This document shows positions 13,206-25,300 of a DNA stretch of 64,000 nucleotides, one piece after another (position 1 is the stretch's first letter; the number at the start of each line of letters is the position of its first letter). The notes beneath the pieces are model-generated. The model ran no database searches, was not told the DNA's origin, and saw only the letters and a list, made by a program, of their open reading frames with translations. The position numbers and the translations under genes are program-made. Source of the stretch: Lytechinus pictus (lineage: Eukaryota > Echinodermata > Echinoidea > Temnopleuroida > Toxopneustidae); NCBI RefSeq assembly GCF_037042905.1, contig NC_087247.1, positions 44,119,920-44,183,919 of the forward strand, read 5' to 3'.

Positions 13206-14706
13206 AAAATGAGTTATGTATCATGTATACTGTACGTGTACTATGGTCATGATAGTAGAACTACGATAACAAGAGTTTGGAATAAATCGACAAATCGACA
13301 AGTTGAAATGAAAGTTCTCAAGAGGAAGGTATAGTAACCATTTATCACTTTCCATCCATTTGCCGTGTACAAATTCCTTTAATTATTGATTTATTTATCA
13401 GATTGTCATATATGTCAAGAATAGGCAATAATGCGTTATGCATTCAAAATTTACTGTTTTGAATCAAATGTTTATTATAATTATTATTTCAAACAATATT
13501 GAGCATTAGAATAGTTTGCCTTTGATTAATTGTGCAAGATTAGTGTTTTGCATTCTATCTTCTAATACTTCCGAACTGAGTATTGACAATCATTGATAAC
13601 ACTCGGTAATGTAAGGTCATTCATTCAAATCACCATGGTGTTGTTAATATGGCACGAAGCTACCCACTTCGGTTATGTGACCCTTCCTTACTTATCCTAT
13701 CTATTCGTTGGCTGTCCTAAATCGGTGTTTACTGCAGCCAATTGATGGCAATGTGAATTATCTATGGCCGCTGATTTGTTTTTTATTTTCTTAGACCAAG
13801 AGAGGAGGCAAGAATAGCAAAATTTGGATGGAGAGGCAGGGGGTGGGGAGGTCTTTGTCGTCAATTAAAAAAAAACATGAATTCAACCTAGCCAGAAGAA
13901 AAAATAAGGAAAATATACATTTTCAAACTTATGAGGATCTCTTTATTGCAACGGAGGGAGTTTATGACGTCACCCCTCCCAAATATTATTGTTTACAAGA
14001 CAGTGTAGTCAACGTGCTAGGAAACTTAGGAAAGTGGTGCACTTATCTGCTTATCAAGCTTATTGAAATGATTTTTACTGCATTTATCTCGTTAATATAA
14101 ATGGACAACTTGAACAAAATTTTAGAAATGATTAGGCCTATTTCTCTCAACTGTATCATATTTATGTTAGACTTTAACACTATCTACAGTCATTTTATTT
14201 TAAGTGAATAAACAAAGAGAAACAGGCGATTATGGATTCCCGGCCATATTTTACTTTCTCTAAAGATATTGCAATACAAGAGATACTAACTTTAATTATT
14301 CATAGCATTTCATGCTTAAGGGTATTATAAATTAATAATGTCACGGATCTCAAATTCTGCTCCAAGTCGGCCTGTCTACGCATTTGCATACCAGTCTTGC
14401 GTTGCGTGATTTATAAGGAGAGAGAAAAATGGAACTTGAAACGTTTTCCTATGTTTGCTAAACCAATGAATATATATTTATAAGACGGAAATATAACTAC
14501 TTCAAAGAAACCTTGAGAGTTTTTGTTTTGTTAGCAAACTTGTATATCATAACCAATATACAAATGAAAATAAAAAAATAAAAAATCATGAAAACTACGG
14601 GGAAAGAACGAACAAAAAAAATTGACGTTGTCATGTATGTCCTGATTATTTTGATCAGTCGGCACACAACTATTCAAATCATATTATTGGATGACTGACT
14701 ATTACA

Positions 14707-15321
14707 GTAAAAGGGATAGTCCGGGCTGAAAATATTTATATCTAAATAAATAGAGTAAAATTCACAGAACAAAATGTTGAAAATTTCATCAAATCGGAAA
14801 ACAAATAACGAAGTTATTGAAATAATTAAAGTTATATCAATATTTTGTGAAAACAGTTATGTGCACATGGTAATGAATATTCATTAGGTGGGCTGATGAT
14901 GTCACATCCCCACTTTCCTTTTTTTTATGTTATTACATGAAATCATAAATGTTTCATTTTTTTCATACGTGTGTAAATGATGAGTCTCCATTATGATAAA
15001 ATAAGTTACAGCAATAAATAAATAATGCACTTAATCAGTTGTCAATCAAATTGTTTTAGTCCTTGGTAGAATTTTTTTTGAATAAAACTAACTTCATATA
15101 TTAAAATACAAAAAAAGCAAGTGGGGATATGACATCATCAGCCCATCTAATGAATATTCATAAAGACATGCCTAGAACTGCACCGGAATAATGCAAATCT
15201 TTAAAATTCAATGACTTCTATATTTGTTACCCAATTTTGATCAAATTTTCAACATTTTGCTTTGTGAATTTTACTCTATTTATTGAGATATAAATATCTC
15301 CAGCCTGGATCATCCCATTAA
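14707..15321. mobile_element. Foldback DNA transposon (TTAA family), copy 2
   Basis: Ends AAGGGATAGTCC and ATGGGATGATCC (reverse) are flanked by GTAA and TTAA. The terminal inverted repeats extend over roughly 200 bp each, with matching blocks ATATTTATATCT, AATAGAGTAAAATTCACA and TGTTGAAAATTT, and both halves share ATGAATATTCATTAG followed by GGGCTGATGATGTCA. There is no open reading frame of note. Confidence 0.8.
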
Positions 15322-16837
15322 CTATCATAACCCAACGACCTAATATCTTTTCTCAAACAAGTAAGCTTTATGTACATGTTGTACAGAAGTTGTAAATGAT
15401 TGTAAGTTCAAGAAAGGTGTCATCTGCTGAAAATAATTATCCTATTTAAGTATAAAAGCGTATTATACATCAAAATAGTGTGTGGTTTGGGCTTTATCAT
15501 GTTATGCAGATTGAAGTTTAACCAGGTCAAACCAGTGTATTCGTGGTATTGTCGAATACGAGTACCAGAGTATTGCAAATTCACCAGATTTTATCACACC
15601 ATTTGAACACTGAACTTCCATTGATAGTCAACAAAATTGAAAATATTTTCAATTTTCTAATATTATTTTCAGATATGCTTTTATTTCCCTAATTAAAGAA
15701 GAACAATCTCAACAAAAGGCAGTGCATGGTATAAGCCTACTTAATAAAATTTAACGTTAACTTACCTTTAAAGAAAAACGTGATGTATTACCCTATTATG
15801 TTATTATGCTCATAATGATAGCTTTCTAAATGACCCTTTCAAGATCATAATCAAAATTTCGTCCTCTCGATTGTCAAGAATATATAAAGTCACAATCAGC
15901 TCATAAAATGACTTATTAGCATAGAACACAACTCAAAATTACCGACATGTGCTAGTTAACGCGTTCTCTGTGTCGTAAAAGCCATTTCTAGCACCATAAG
16001 ACACACAGTTATGATTACGGCCGGTAACAAACCGGATAAATTAGGCAGATAAAAACTTATTAATGCGTCGGATAATGGCCCCTAAATTGAAGATAATATG
16101 GTGTCCCCTGCTAGCTGGACTATTTTCATGCAACCCAGCTGCATTATAACATGTCGACAGACATGATACATTCACATTTTGTTAATCCTGCTTGTTGATT
16201 TTTCTATCAGTTTTTTACTTGATTATAATGGAGGAATTCTTCGTGAAGGAACAGTTTACATGATTTACTTAGCAACACAATGCGCGAATAAAGGAATTAT
16301 GCAGCCTTTAAATGCTCCTCGACAATGTAAGGGGATATACGTCAGAGGTAAGGTACTAAACTATAGAATGTACAATGTTTTGTGAACTGAATTAATGATT
16401 AAATAAAAAATAGTCTTGAAAAAGTCTTGAACGCGACATAAATATCATGTTATTAATGATCTGTCAGTCTTCATTTTCTTGTCACATGGGTTCGTGGAAC
16501 GTGATGAAATGATATACGAAGCACCATCGCTTGGTGAATATAAATACTGAAATCTATCAGTCTTTGCAAATATATTACGAAGGAAAATGATTTAATTTCT
16601 CAATATGAGAAGATGACAATCACTGAGATATTTTGTGCAAAAAAGAACTTCGTCGAAAAATTATAAAATAAGTATAATGATAAAAGACAAAGCGAAATCG
16701 TATGTTTTAAATTTGAAGATATCTAAACATTTCATAAATTCTATTTTTTACTGTTTTTCTTTAAAATAGAAATCCATCAATTTGTATCTGATTTTTATTA
16801 CTTTTATTATTTCGTATTATGTCTGAATGAAAATGAA

Positions 16838-16868
16838 ATAAAGAACTGAATTGAATTGAATTGAAAAA
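16838..16868 (+). repeat. Retrotransposon-like tail (TTGAA)n
   Basis: AAATGAAATAAAGAACTGAA followed by three TTGAA units. An AATAAA-type signal running into a short pentamer tail is typical of the 3' end of RTE-like non-LTR elements. No coding part is recognisable upstream. Confidence 0.4.
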
Positions 16869-17456
16869 TGTAAAATCACAATGAATGAAACGTATTATTG
16901 TTACTGGTGTGGGTTTTATTCTAAGGTAAATTTATTCGGAACACATGATATAATTGCTTAAATAACAAGATATAGGTTACTAATCAATGATTCGAAAGAC
17001 AACTGATGATATTCCGCTATAATTATAGCCTATGAATCAGCTCCGGTCATCAGATTATGCCTGCGCTCTCGACAATCCTTGTGGAGTATTCCAACAAAAC
17101 TTTTGTTCCAGCACTCAAACTGCGAAGCTACCAACAATGATGTACTTCACTATGATCGTGCAAATTCAACTAGTCTTCTATATTTATTAAAATGATAACT
17201 TTGATCGAGGTAAAAATTAATGAAAATGAAGAATTCTTTGACGAGTTTATTTCAATACTGAATCCAATTTTCTTTATAATTAACATGACTTGTTTAGTAT
17301 AAGAGATATCAAAGAGTAAAAGTAGTCGAGAACAACCAAATGTAATAATGATATTTTTACGAATGCATGTTCTGATGTGAAAGTATCTTTGATCAAAAGC
17401 TACAAAAGCATGCCTGCGTGTACTTAACACATTTTGTGAATTCTTTCAAATAAGCA

Positions 17457-17586
17457 GGGTTCCGTATCACAAAGGTTATCGATTAATCGTACGCTTGATT
17501 TTTATGATTGATTGTACATTGTAGTCAATGGAATCAATCGTAGAGAAATGTTCTACGATAGATCGCTAATCTTTGTGTTACGGGCC
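17457..17586. mobile_element. 130-bp MITE (GTTCCGTATCACAAAG termini)
   Basis: The left end GTTCCGTATCACAAAG and the right end CTTTGTGTTACGGGC are inverted, with ATCGATTAATCGTA / TACGATAGATCG following. Non-coding foldback. A decayed relative ends at 42526 (TTATGTTACGGACCCG). Confidence 0.7.
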
Positions 17587-18040
17587 CATGAATAAGATAA
17601 GTAACGGAATTATTATCTCAGATAGACTTGCTCGCAGATATGTTTTGTTATCTCACATCATTCTAATTGAATTATTTTTGTTAAAGTCCTCATAACATTG
17701 TTTTGTGAAAATGGTGTATCACTGTGACAGAGCAACTCCCAAATTCTAAGAGCTATATCATGGATCTGCTTGAGAGGGTCTAGAGTTGTAAGAAGATAAG
17801 ATGAAATCTCATTTACATAAACCACGTGAGCACCACGGTAACATGTAAATGTTCTCTCATCGAGTCAAAACAGCAGAACAAAAATTGTCGAACCTGTTTA
17901 ACTGCAGAGGAGAGGTGGAATATTCATTTATATCCGAATTGACATTGGTGTCAATGGGATGAGTGGTCGTAATGGCAGCGTTTATGCGTGCTTCATTGAC
18001 ACGTACCGTTTTCAGTGTGGTTATGGAAAATGAATTACTC

Positions 18041-19232
18041 TAAAGCCCCTTTCACAATTGACGTACGACCTGTTTACGACCACCTGCAACAGTTTTTTCT
18101 TGTTGTTGCACGATCGATCCCTTGGTGTCTTGCGAGCACTCGCAGTCGTTGTAGACGATCGCACAAACTCGAGGTGGTCGGAGGTGATCGTGACTGGTCG
18201 CATCTGAACTTTGAACATGTTCAAAATCCAAACGCGATCAAATACGATTGATTCACTCGCAACAGGTCGTACCATCGGTCGGGCGATCATCGTGTGAGTG
18301 TTGTTCAACGTTGTACGACTTGGTGCGAGAGGTGGCACAACTAAGTATAGTCGCATTTAGTAGACTAGAGGTCGTACAACACTTGCACATGTGCTGGAGA
18401 CCTACAGAGACCAGTCTTGCGACTGGGTGCGATAATATGAGACTGTTGCAGGACCGATCGAAATTACGGCTTACTACATTCCACTACCGTTGCATTCGCA
18501 TGTATGCGACCGTTCAGCCCCTTTCACAATTGACGTCCGACCAGTTTACGACCGCCTGCAACAGTTTTTTCTTGTTGTTGCACGATCGATCTCTTGGTGT
18601 CTTGCGAGCACTCGCAGTCGTTGTAGACGGTCGCACGAACTCGAGGTGGTCGTGACTGGTCACATCTGAACTTTGAACATGTTCAAAATCCGAACGCGAT
18701 CAAATACGATCGATTCACTCGCATCAGGCCGTACCCGGGGTCGTACCATCGGTCGGGCGATCATCGTGCGAGTGTTGTAGAACGTTGTACGACTTGGTGC
18801 GAGAGGTGGCACAACTAAGTAGTCGCATTTACTTGACTGGAGGTCGTACAACACTTGCACATGTGCAAGCGACCTACATGTACAGAGACCTGTCTTGCGA
18901 CTGGTTGCGATAATAATATGGGCCATAAGACTGTTGCAAGACCGATCGCAACGGCTTACAACATTGCACTACCGTTTCATTCGCATGTATGCGACCGTTC
19001 CACTCGCAATCCCTCGTGCAACACTCGCATGTGATCGCACGAGCACAATAAGAGCATATGCGACTTACTCGTGCAACGGGGTTTACTGGTTGTTTTTGTT
19101 GTACGACAGCTGTTGCAACTGTGAAAGCCTCTGTGCGATCTTATGAGATGACTAGCGATTGATGCCTGTTGCAGCCTGTCGCACGACCAAAAGGTCGCAA
19201 ATGGTCGTACGTCAATTGTGAAAGGGGCTTTA
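18041..19232. mobile_element. 1.2-kb DNA transposon with duplicated left end
   Basis: TAAAGCCCCTTTCACAATTG at the left and its exact complement at the right, with the inverted repeat going on for about 30 bp (GACGTACGACC). A TA dinucleotide lies at both borders, suggesting a TA target. The left part is repeated internally from 18517 (offset 472 bp), complete with the CCCCTTTCACAATTGACGT terminus. Composition is rich in CGACC/GGTCG words, unlike its surroundings. Open frames inside (for example 18248-18655) show no transposase motifs and look incidental, so it is probably non-autonomous. Confidence 0.82.
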
Positions 19233-19463
19233 CGCAGAAGCCTTCGGCGGCTTATGGGTGACAAGTTCCGATATCGTCACGTATACTATTCCATTGAATG
19301 TACAATGACTGCAATAATTGCAATATATTTCAGCTGGTTCACTAAGAAACCTATTTTATAAAATATAATCAACATTTGATTGTTGATATGTAATTATGTT
19401 GAATGTTCGTTGGATATGTTCCATAATCATTATTGAAAATTAAAATTTTGATATTGAAGTATG

Positions 19464-19629
19464 CACTGTAAAAAATGAAGTGCTAATTTAGCACTTAAAG
19501 CGCTTGTATAGTGACTGCACTACGCGTGCTTATTTTCTAGTTCAAATTTGAACTAGAAAATCAGCTCTCGTAGCGCAGTCACTATACAAGCACTGTAAGT
19601 GCTAAATTAGCACTTCATTTTTTACAGTA
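19464..19629. mobile_element. Palindromic MITE (ACTGTAAAAAATG termini)
   Basis: About 165 bp, nearly a complete hairpin: CTGTAAAAAATGAAGTGC ... GCACTTCATTTTTTACAG, then TTGTATAGTGACTGC / GCAGTCACTATACAA, then TTCTAGTTCAAATTTGAACT at the centre. Non-coding. Confidence 0.85.
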
Positions 19630-19887
19630 TGTGTATATGTAAATACGACTCGACTGTGTGATAACATAATAACATGACTGTGTGAAACATAACCATGTTC
19701 TTGGATTTATATGATAAAGGAGACATCTTTGGCGTTGAACATACATTATCGTTTAGTGAAGAATAATTAAGCATAATCTGAAGAGAATCTTAGCCATTGA
19801 ATAGGATTATAAATATAATAAAGGAAGCTCGTTGTATAATAGAGCCGTTCATTGACATTTGGCCTCTGTTTTACGTGACTGATACTT

Positions 19888-20497
19888 TTAAAGGACAAGT
19901 CCACCCCAACAAAAACTTGATTTGAATAAAAAGAGAAAAATTCAACAAGCATAACGCTGAAAATTTCATCAAAATCAGATGTAAAATAAGAAAGATATGA
20001 CATTTTAAAGTTTCGCTTCATTTCACAAAACAGTTATATGCACATCTCGGTGGGTATGCAAATGAGGGAACTGATGACATCACTCACTCACTATTTCTTT
20101 TGTATTTTGTTATATGATATATGAATTATTTTGATTTTCTCGTCATTGTCATGTGAAATGAAGTTTCATTCCTCCCTGAACACGTGGAATTCCATTATTT
20201 TAACATTTTGTGCTTCAGGCAAGGAGGTTCTAATCATCAAATTCGTAAAAATTGAAATATTGTATAGTTCAAACAATAAAAAACAAAAGAAATAGTGAGT
20301 GAGTGACATCATCAACTCTCTCATTAGGATGTAACTGGCTCGTTCATATAACTATTTTGTTAAAAATAAGCGAAACTTTGAAATGTCATAACTTTCTTAT
20401 TTTACATCCGATTTTGATGAAATTTTCAGCATTGTGCTTGTCTGATTTTCTCTATTGATTCAAATCAAAATTTTTCTGAGGTGGACTTGACCTTTAA
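19888..20497. mobile_element. Foldback DNA transposon (TTAA family), copy 3
   Basis: TTAA AGGACAAGTCCACC on the left and GGTGGACTTGACC TTTAA on the right. The arms are about 250 bp and include GAAAATTTCATCAAAATC / GATTTTGATGAAATTTTC, a shared CATAACTTTCTTATTTTACA-type block and GAGTGAGTGACATCATC near the centre. It is internally non-coding. It is the best preserved reference for the decayed copy at 1.9-2.6 kb. Confidence 0.82.
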
Positions 20498-21747
20498 TTA
20501 TGGCTTTGATTCCTGATTTTGATTTGAGACCTTCAAGCGTAAACTAATCTATGATTATTTGATTTTGGTGTTTTTTTTTTTTCTTATTTTCATGACACGA
20601 TACTTGGCTAGTGAATCGTAGATTGAAAGACCATTCCGAAAAAAATCATACACACGTTAATAAAATCAATATCGGCTGAACATGAACGACTAATGTTTGG
20701 ATGGGACAGCTTTTGGGGAGCAACGCCATGCAGGATTGAGGATGACCCACTGAATTTCGAAACGTTCTGGGACGGGCGCCAGCTATAGCATCGTCAAAGA
20801 CCTATTACATTAGTTTAAAAAAATGTGTTTCCATGATCCCTCGTCAATTTGGCAACCTGTCACGTCTCTCAAAGCAATACATTGAACTTAGATGTTTAGA
20901 ACAAGCAAATAACAATGTGACATAATTATCAAGAAATGTAAATAGAATGATCTAATGTGTCAAAACCTTTCACGCCTTTCGATCTTTCTTTGACTTAATT
21001 ACTGTTTTAAAATAGACCATCCTAGTGACTTGCAAATATCTTATTATCACTCCCCGGTCCGGAGGTTGATAGCAACCTAGTTTCCATTCAGGTGGAAGTC
21101 GTCCCCATTCTCAAGGATTCCCTTGATTTTATCGGTGAATGACTTCATGTTCTAAACCCTCGTTATGTCTGAAATTGCAGGTCGTGGCTGACTACCTGAT
21201 TTCTTGTAGATTCAAATTCATCATCATTGCAAAAGTAAACAAAGGATAAAACAACAAGAAAATGTTATCATTGTTACGTAATCATTTTGATGGCATTGGG
21301 GCATCAGGCATGCCTGCTAAGGAAGTCTGTCTGCAAAATCTGGAGAAGATGAGGAAATGTAGTTCCTCTTCAAAGATAACCATGCCACAAAAATGTTGCA
21401 GGTTAACGACCGGTTTAACTTCTTTGAGCTAATTGAAATAGGTTATTGTGGAATGTTCAATTATTCAAATTATTGTTAGTCATTAGATACGCCTGCAAGC
21501 AGTTGAAACGAATTCATATTAGCAATCAAGTAAGCTGTACAAATATTCAACAGAGGGCAGCAAACAGGTTTTCTCTTTTTGGAGATGCAACTCGACTGAA
21601 TGATTTTTTTATTTTTTTATTTGAAATCAGGCATAATGGAATTAGTGTGATAGTCTACGTCTACTATAGCTTTTATAATTATCGCAATTTTTATATTTTA
21701 TTCATGCGTTTATTAAAGGAGTTATATACATATATATTCCTGAATGT

Positions 21748-21785
<38 letters not shown>

Positions 21786-21790
<5 letters not shown>

Positions 21791-22043
21791 GTGAAAGAAA
21801 TGGATGAAGAGAACAATCTGTCTATCTGACGGTCAATTGGATCGGGGTCGCCCTAGCCACTAACCCGTCTCTGTGGTCTAGTGGTTAAGGCACCGGCGTT
21901 CAAAGCTGGGGGCCCGGGTTCGATTCCCGGCAGAGACATTTTTTCGGCATCACCAATTTTTCCAAAAAGGGTAGATAGCTCTGGGGAACCTTGATTTAAG
22001 CTACGTCTACCATTGTTCTCTTCATCCATTTCTTTCACACAAT
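21786..22043. mobile_element. Foldback repeat carrying a tRNA-like sequence, copy 1
   Basis: Perfect 32-bp inverted arms at 21786-21817 and 22012-22043 (GAAATGGATGAAGAGAACAA and complement) enclose the tRNA-like sequence. TA microsatellites lie on both sides (21755-21786 and 22100-22122). From about 21815 to 22100 the sequence is shared with the copy at 27.1 kb, but the left arm is not, so the left arm is particular to this copy. The minus-strand reading through the tRNA part gives a peptide with LPGIEPGPPALNAGALTTRP, a common by-product of reading tRNA-like repeats. Confidence 0.75.
21867..21938 (+). tRNA. tRNA-like sequence with UCA anticodon (probable repeat-derived pseudo-tRNA)
   Basis: A full cloverleaf can be drawn by eye. 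Acceptor GTCTCTG/CAGAGAC pairs 7 of 7, with A as discriminator. The D arm GTCT/AGGC has GG in the loop, the anticodon arm is CCGGC/GCTGG with loop GTTCAAA, the variable loop has 4 bases, and the T arm CCGGG/CCCGG has loop TTCGATT. Box A (TGGTCTAGTGG) and box B (GGTTCGATTCC) are intact. The anticodon reads TCA, which would pair with UGA; G at position 32 is unusual. The short variable loop rules out selenocysteine tRNA. The body resembles tRNA-Glu. As it sits in a repeat present twice, it is most likely a SINE head or pseudo-tRNA, though transcription is plausible. Confidence 0.6.
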
Positions 22044-22149
22044 ATTTAAATATAAAAGAGTTGCCAAAGCTGTACTACATGTATACCTTCACACATTTAT
22101 ATATATATATATATATATATAAATATATTACAAGTCCCTATTTGTCAAT

Positions 22150-22319
22150 AATACCTCGGTCACATTTGCTCTACGGCGGCCGTACGACGAGTCGAAAACA
22201 GCTGTTTTATTCATTTTTTTGTTCAAACCACCTGGTACAAAAATATGTTAAAACGGCTGTTTTCGACTCGCCGTACGGCCGCCGCGGCGCGCCGTAGAGC
22301 AAATGTGACCGATGTATTA
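22150..22319. mobile_element. GC-rich-ended MITE (CGGTCACATTTGCTC termini)
   Basis: About 170 bp. The left end AATACCTCGGTCACATTTGC and the reverse of the right end AATACATCGGTCACATTTGC differ at one base. The arms continue through CTACGGCGGCCGTACG and GACTCG/CGAGTC with a small insertion on the right. Non-coding. Confidence 0.82.
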
Positions 22320-25300
22320 ATCACCAATGGATAAAATGAGTCTAGCGTATTAACAAACAGTACATTTATATTGGAAGCAATAAGCATGCAGTGGCATAAT
22401 GTTTGATATAGATAAATTGTATCTGAGGGAGAGTGAAAAGTGTAACTGTGTAAGGGGATGATTTATAAAATAACACTCCACAAAATAATAATAACAACAA
22501 TGATAATGAAATAGATAGAATAAAATGAAATAAAATATGATAAAGAAAAATTAAAACAGTGAATCATGTGGACATCTTTTTTTTTTCACTGCCCATGAGC
22601 TCAAAAACAAAACACGAAAACAAAGTTTATAGCTCTATAAAAGAAGTGAGGTGGAAGGGAGGGGGATACTTTCTGTCTTCGAATTAGCTGCAATATATTC
22701 TTATTTGTTTCAGCTTGTTGACTTTTCCCCTTTCTTTAGCAAATCCATTATGCACCTTGTTAAAGGTTAGGATTCCGTGTTTGCCCGTGGTGGTGAATAT
22801 CTCCTCTCATTTGCGGACAAGAATTTAACAAAAGGGAAAATTCTGAATTAAACATTGGCCAAGGGATATGGAAAATGAATTGAATCTCCTTTACCGACCC
22901 TTGCAATCCCCTTCTCTCGTTCGGCTTAATTTCTGTTTTAAGCGAACAAATCTCGTTCGGATCAAAAAGGGCGGGAATGCATAGATGCACTTTTCTCTTT
23001 CCCAAGAGATCGAAGCGAAAAAACGCGCGATCGATCACTTAAGGCAGTAGTGCTTAACTAGCTTGAGAATTTTCAGAAAAAATATATATTATTTCTTTTC
23101 CTACTGAAAGTAGAAAGGAAAAGAGAGAAATACATAACGATTATAAATGCATGTCGATATCTCAAAAGGGTGATGTCGCAATTCAATATGGCTCGAAATT
23201 TATAAAGTCGAAGACCAAACTGATCATGCTGATGAGACACAAGCATATTTGCGTAGGCCTTAATATCAACAATGTAAATAGTATACACTTTGAATTAAAT
23301 TTAGGAATAGGCCTTTATATTCCATCGAATATTATCTCACCTGCTTTTTATCTTAGATTTTTTATCAAACATTGAAATGTCATCGTGTCAACCGAAGAAC
23401 GATTGAAGAACGCTGGAATCATGGATCCGAAACGATTTCTATTTGAAAATGGTATAAAAATTTGGACAGTCAAATTATCTCAAAGCAATTTGTTAAATCT
23501 TGCTTTGTTATTTCCGTGGTATACCATGTATACAGTGACTTGAAGACAAAATGGTTTATTCATGCAGCATGCACTTCGAATCGATTTAAGATTTTTTTTT
23601 TTGGTCACAGTCAGAAAATGTCTATCGGCTCTTCTTCGCCGTTTTTATTTTAAACACCCATAAAACCATGTAAAAGGTTTATGTGTCTGACATCAAATCC
23701 ACATTCTTCTCTTCGTCTTTTTATTCTTTCTTTCATATTATGCATCCAAATGTCAGCTTTGGGATGGTAATAACCATGATATCATGGATGTGAGCCTGAG
23801 GCTTTTTCATCCAAGACAAAAAATGGAAATGATGTTCAGAAAATCTCGCAAAGCTGCAACCACTTCCCCCGTGCAGCATGGCGATCTTGATCGGTAATTA
23901 CCCAGTTGAGGTAGCCCGGAGCTACCCAGTCAAGAACTCGGGTGATTAAGGTATCTTCGACTAGCGACGATCCTCCCTCTTCTTGTTTTACTTTTTGCTT
24001 ATCATTGTCTCAGAACGCTCCAAGATGTTTTTATGCCGAGATGAAGAAGTCACCAAATGGCCTCTGAAGCTCGTAACAATGTTTAATTGCAGTAATCTCC
24101 ACGAATCGGAAGAAACAAGTAGTGGAAAAATATAGGTATGTCAAAGGCAATCGTTTTGTTAATTTGCATGGTAACGATGAGAGCTTAAGAAGTCGTTTGT
24201 AAACATAAATTCTAATTTAATTCATCCTTTCAAGGAATTATGTGATTTCAAGAGACTTGGCTGGTACTTGAATAAAACTTTATATCTCGAGAATGGAAAG
24301 TTGATTTTCTGCTGTATATAAAGAAGTTGTGTATAAAGAAGTGCTGTGTATAAAGAAGTATAAAGAAGAACGTAGTCATGATAGTGATGTATGCATGCTG
24401 TTTCAGGGGATAATTATGTATTTATTCACATGGTTTATATTTAAAAATCATAATTGTCATGAATAATATTTGAACGTACTCGTTCTTTTTATTTTGCCTT
24501 GATTTTGTGTTCGGAGAAAGATAACATTAATTAATTAAAAGAGCGTATGCCAAATTGTCGTACAGATATATATATCTTTGTTAGATTGCTAAAATGACAT
24601 GGTAAATGTTTGATTTATACATAGCTTTCTTTAATACACATTTAGCATGAAAGGTTACAATTTGAACAGTGAACGTGGCTCAAAGTAACATATTAAGTAT
24701 CTTAGTACTACGTGCAGCATTCATGTTGTTGTTTTTTCTATGTATAAAGGTGTCTTCCTTTTGATAGGATACCGAACAAGTTATTTTGGTCCTGAGTTCC
24801 TTCCGCGTGTCAAAATCTATGATTTCTTTCTCTCACTCCCTCTAGCTTTATATTCCACTCGCTCTTGTCTTTATTCTGATGGTATAAGTGGCAGGAAGTT
24901 TTTGGTATAAATCCTCAGCTTTGCAGACAACCTGTTATGATAAGGAGCCGTCTCAAACGCTTGGCTGTACCATCAAACATAAACGATGTTGCCAAAACAG
25001 ACAATATCGCTTCCTTTAATTGATTGTCATTTTTGTGTTTCATGGGTTTTTTTCAGTTTGGACTTCAACAGTATTGTCTAAATTATTAGGATGGACTTGA
25101 AAGTTTCAAGTCAACTCGATTTCAATAGAGATTATCACGGTATTTAGATATAACTGAAATGAATGATGACTAAAAGACTTGAAGACAAGTGTGGAAGATA
25201 ATAATTTGGATTTCATCTGATTTATCAGTCTAAATCTATACATTTTGCGAGAAAACGTCCATCATGCATCACGATCACATATGCATCATAATACATGGTC

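Noticed and set aside
13828-14100. 90-codon frame on the plus strand
   Set aside because: Lys/Ile-rich text typical of AT-rich noise, with no recognisable family.
18015-19264. Several 80-135-codon frames that could be a transposase
   Set aside because: They lie within an inverted-repeat element, occur on both strands and show no catalytic motif. Repeated Cys/Arg/Thr-rich text reflects the CGACC/GGTCG composition.
21867-21938. Selenocysteine tRNA
   Set aside because: It has the TCA anticodon, but the variable loop is 4 bases and the acceptor stem 7 bp, unlike tRNA-Sec. It also sits in a repeat.
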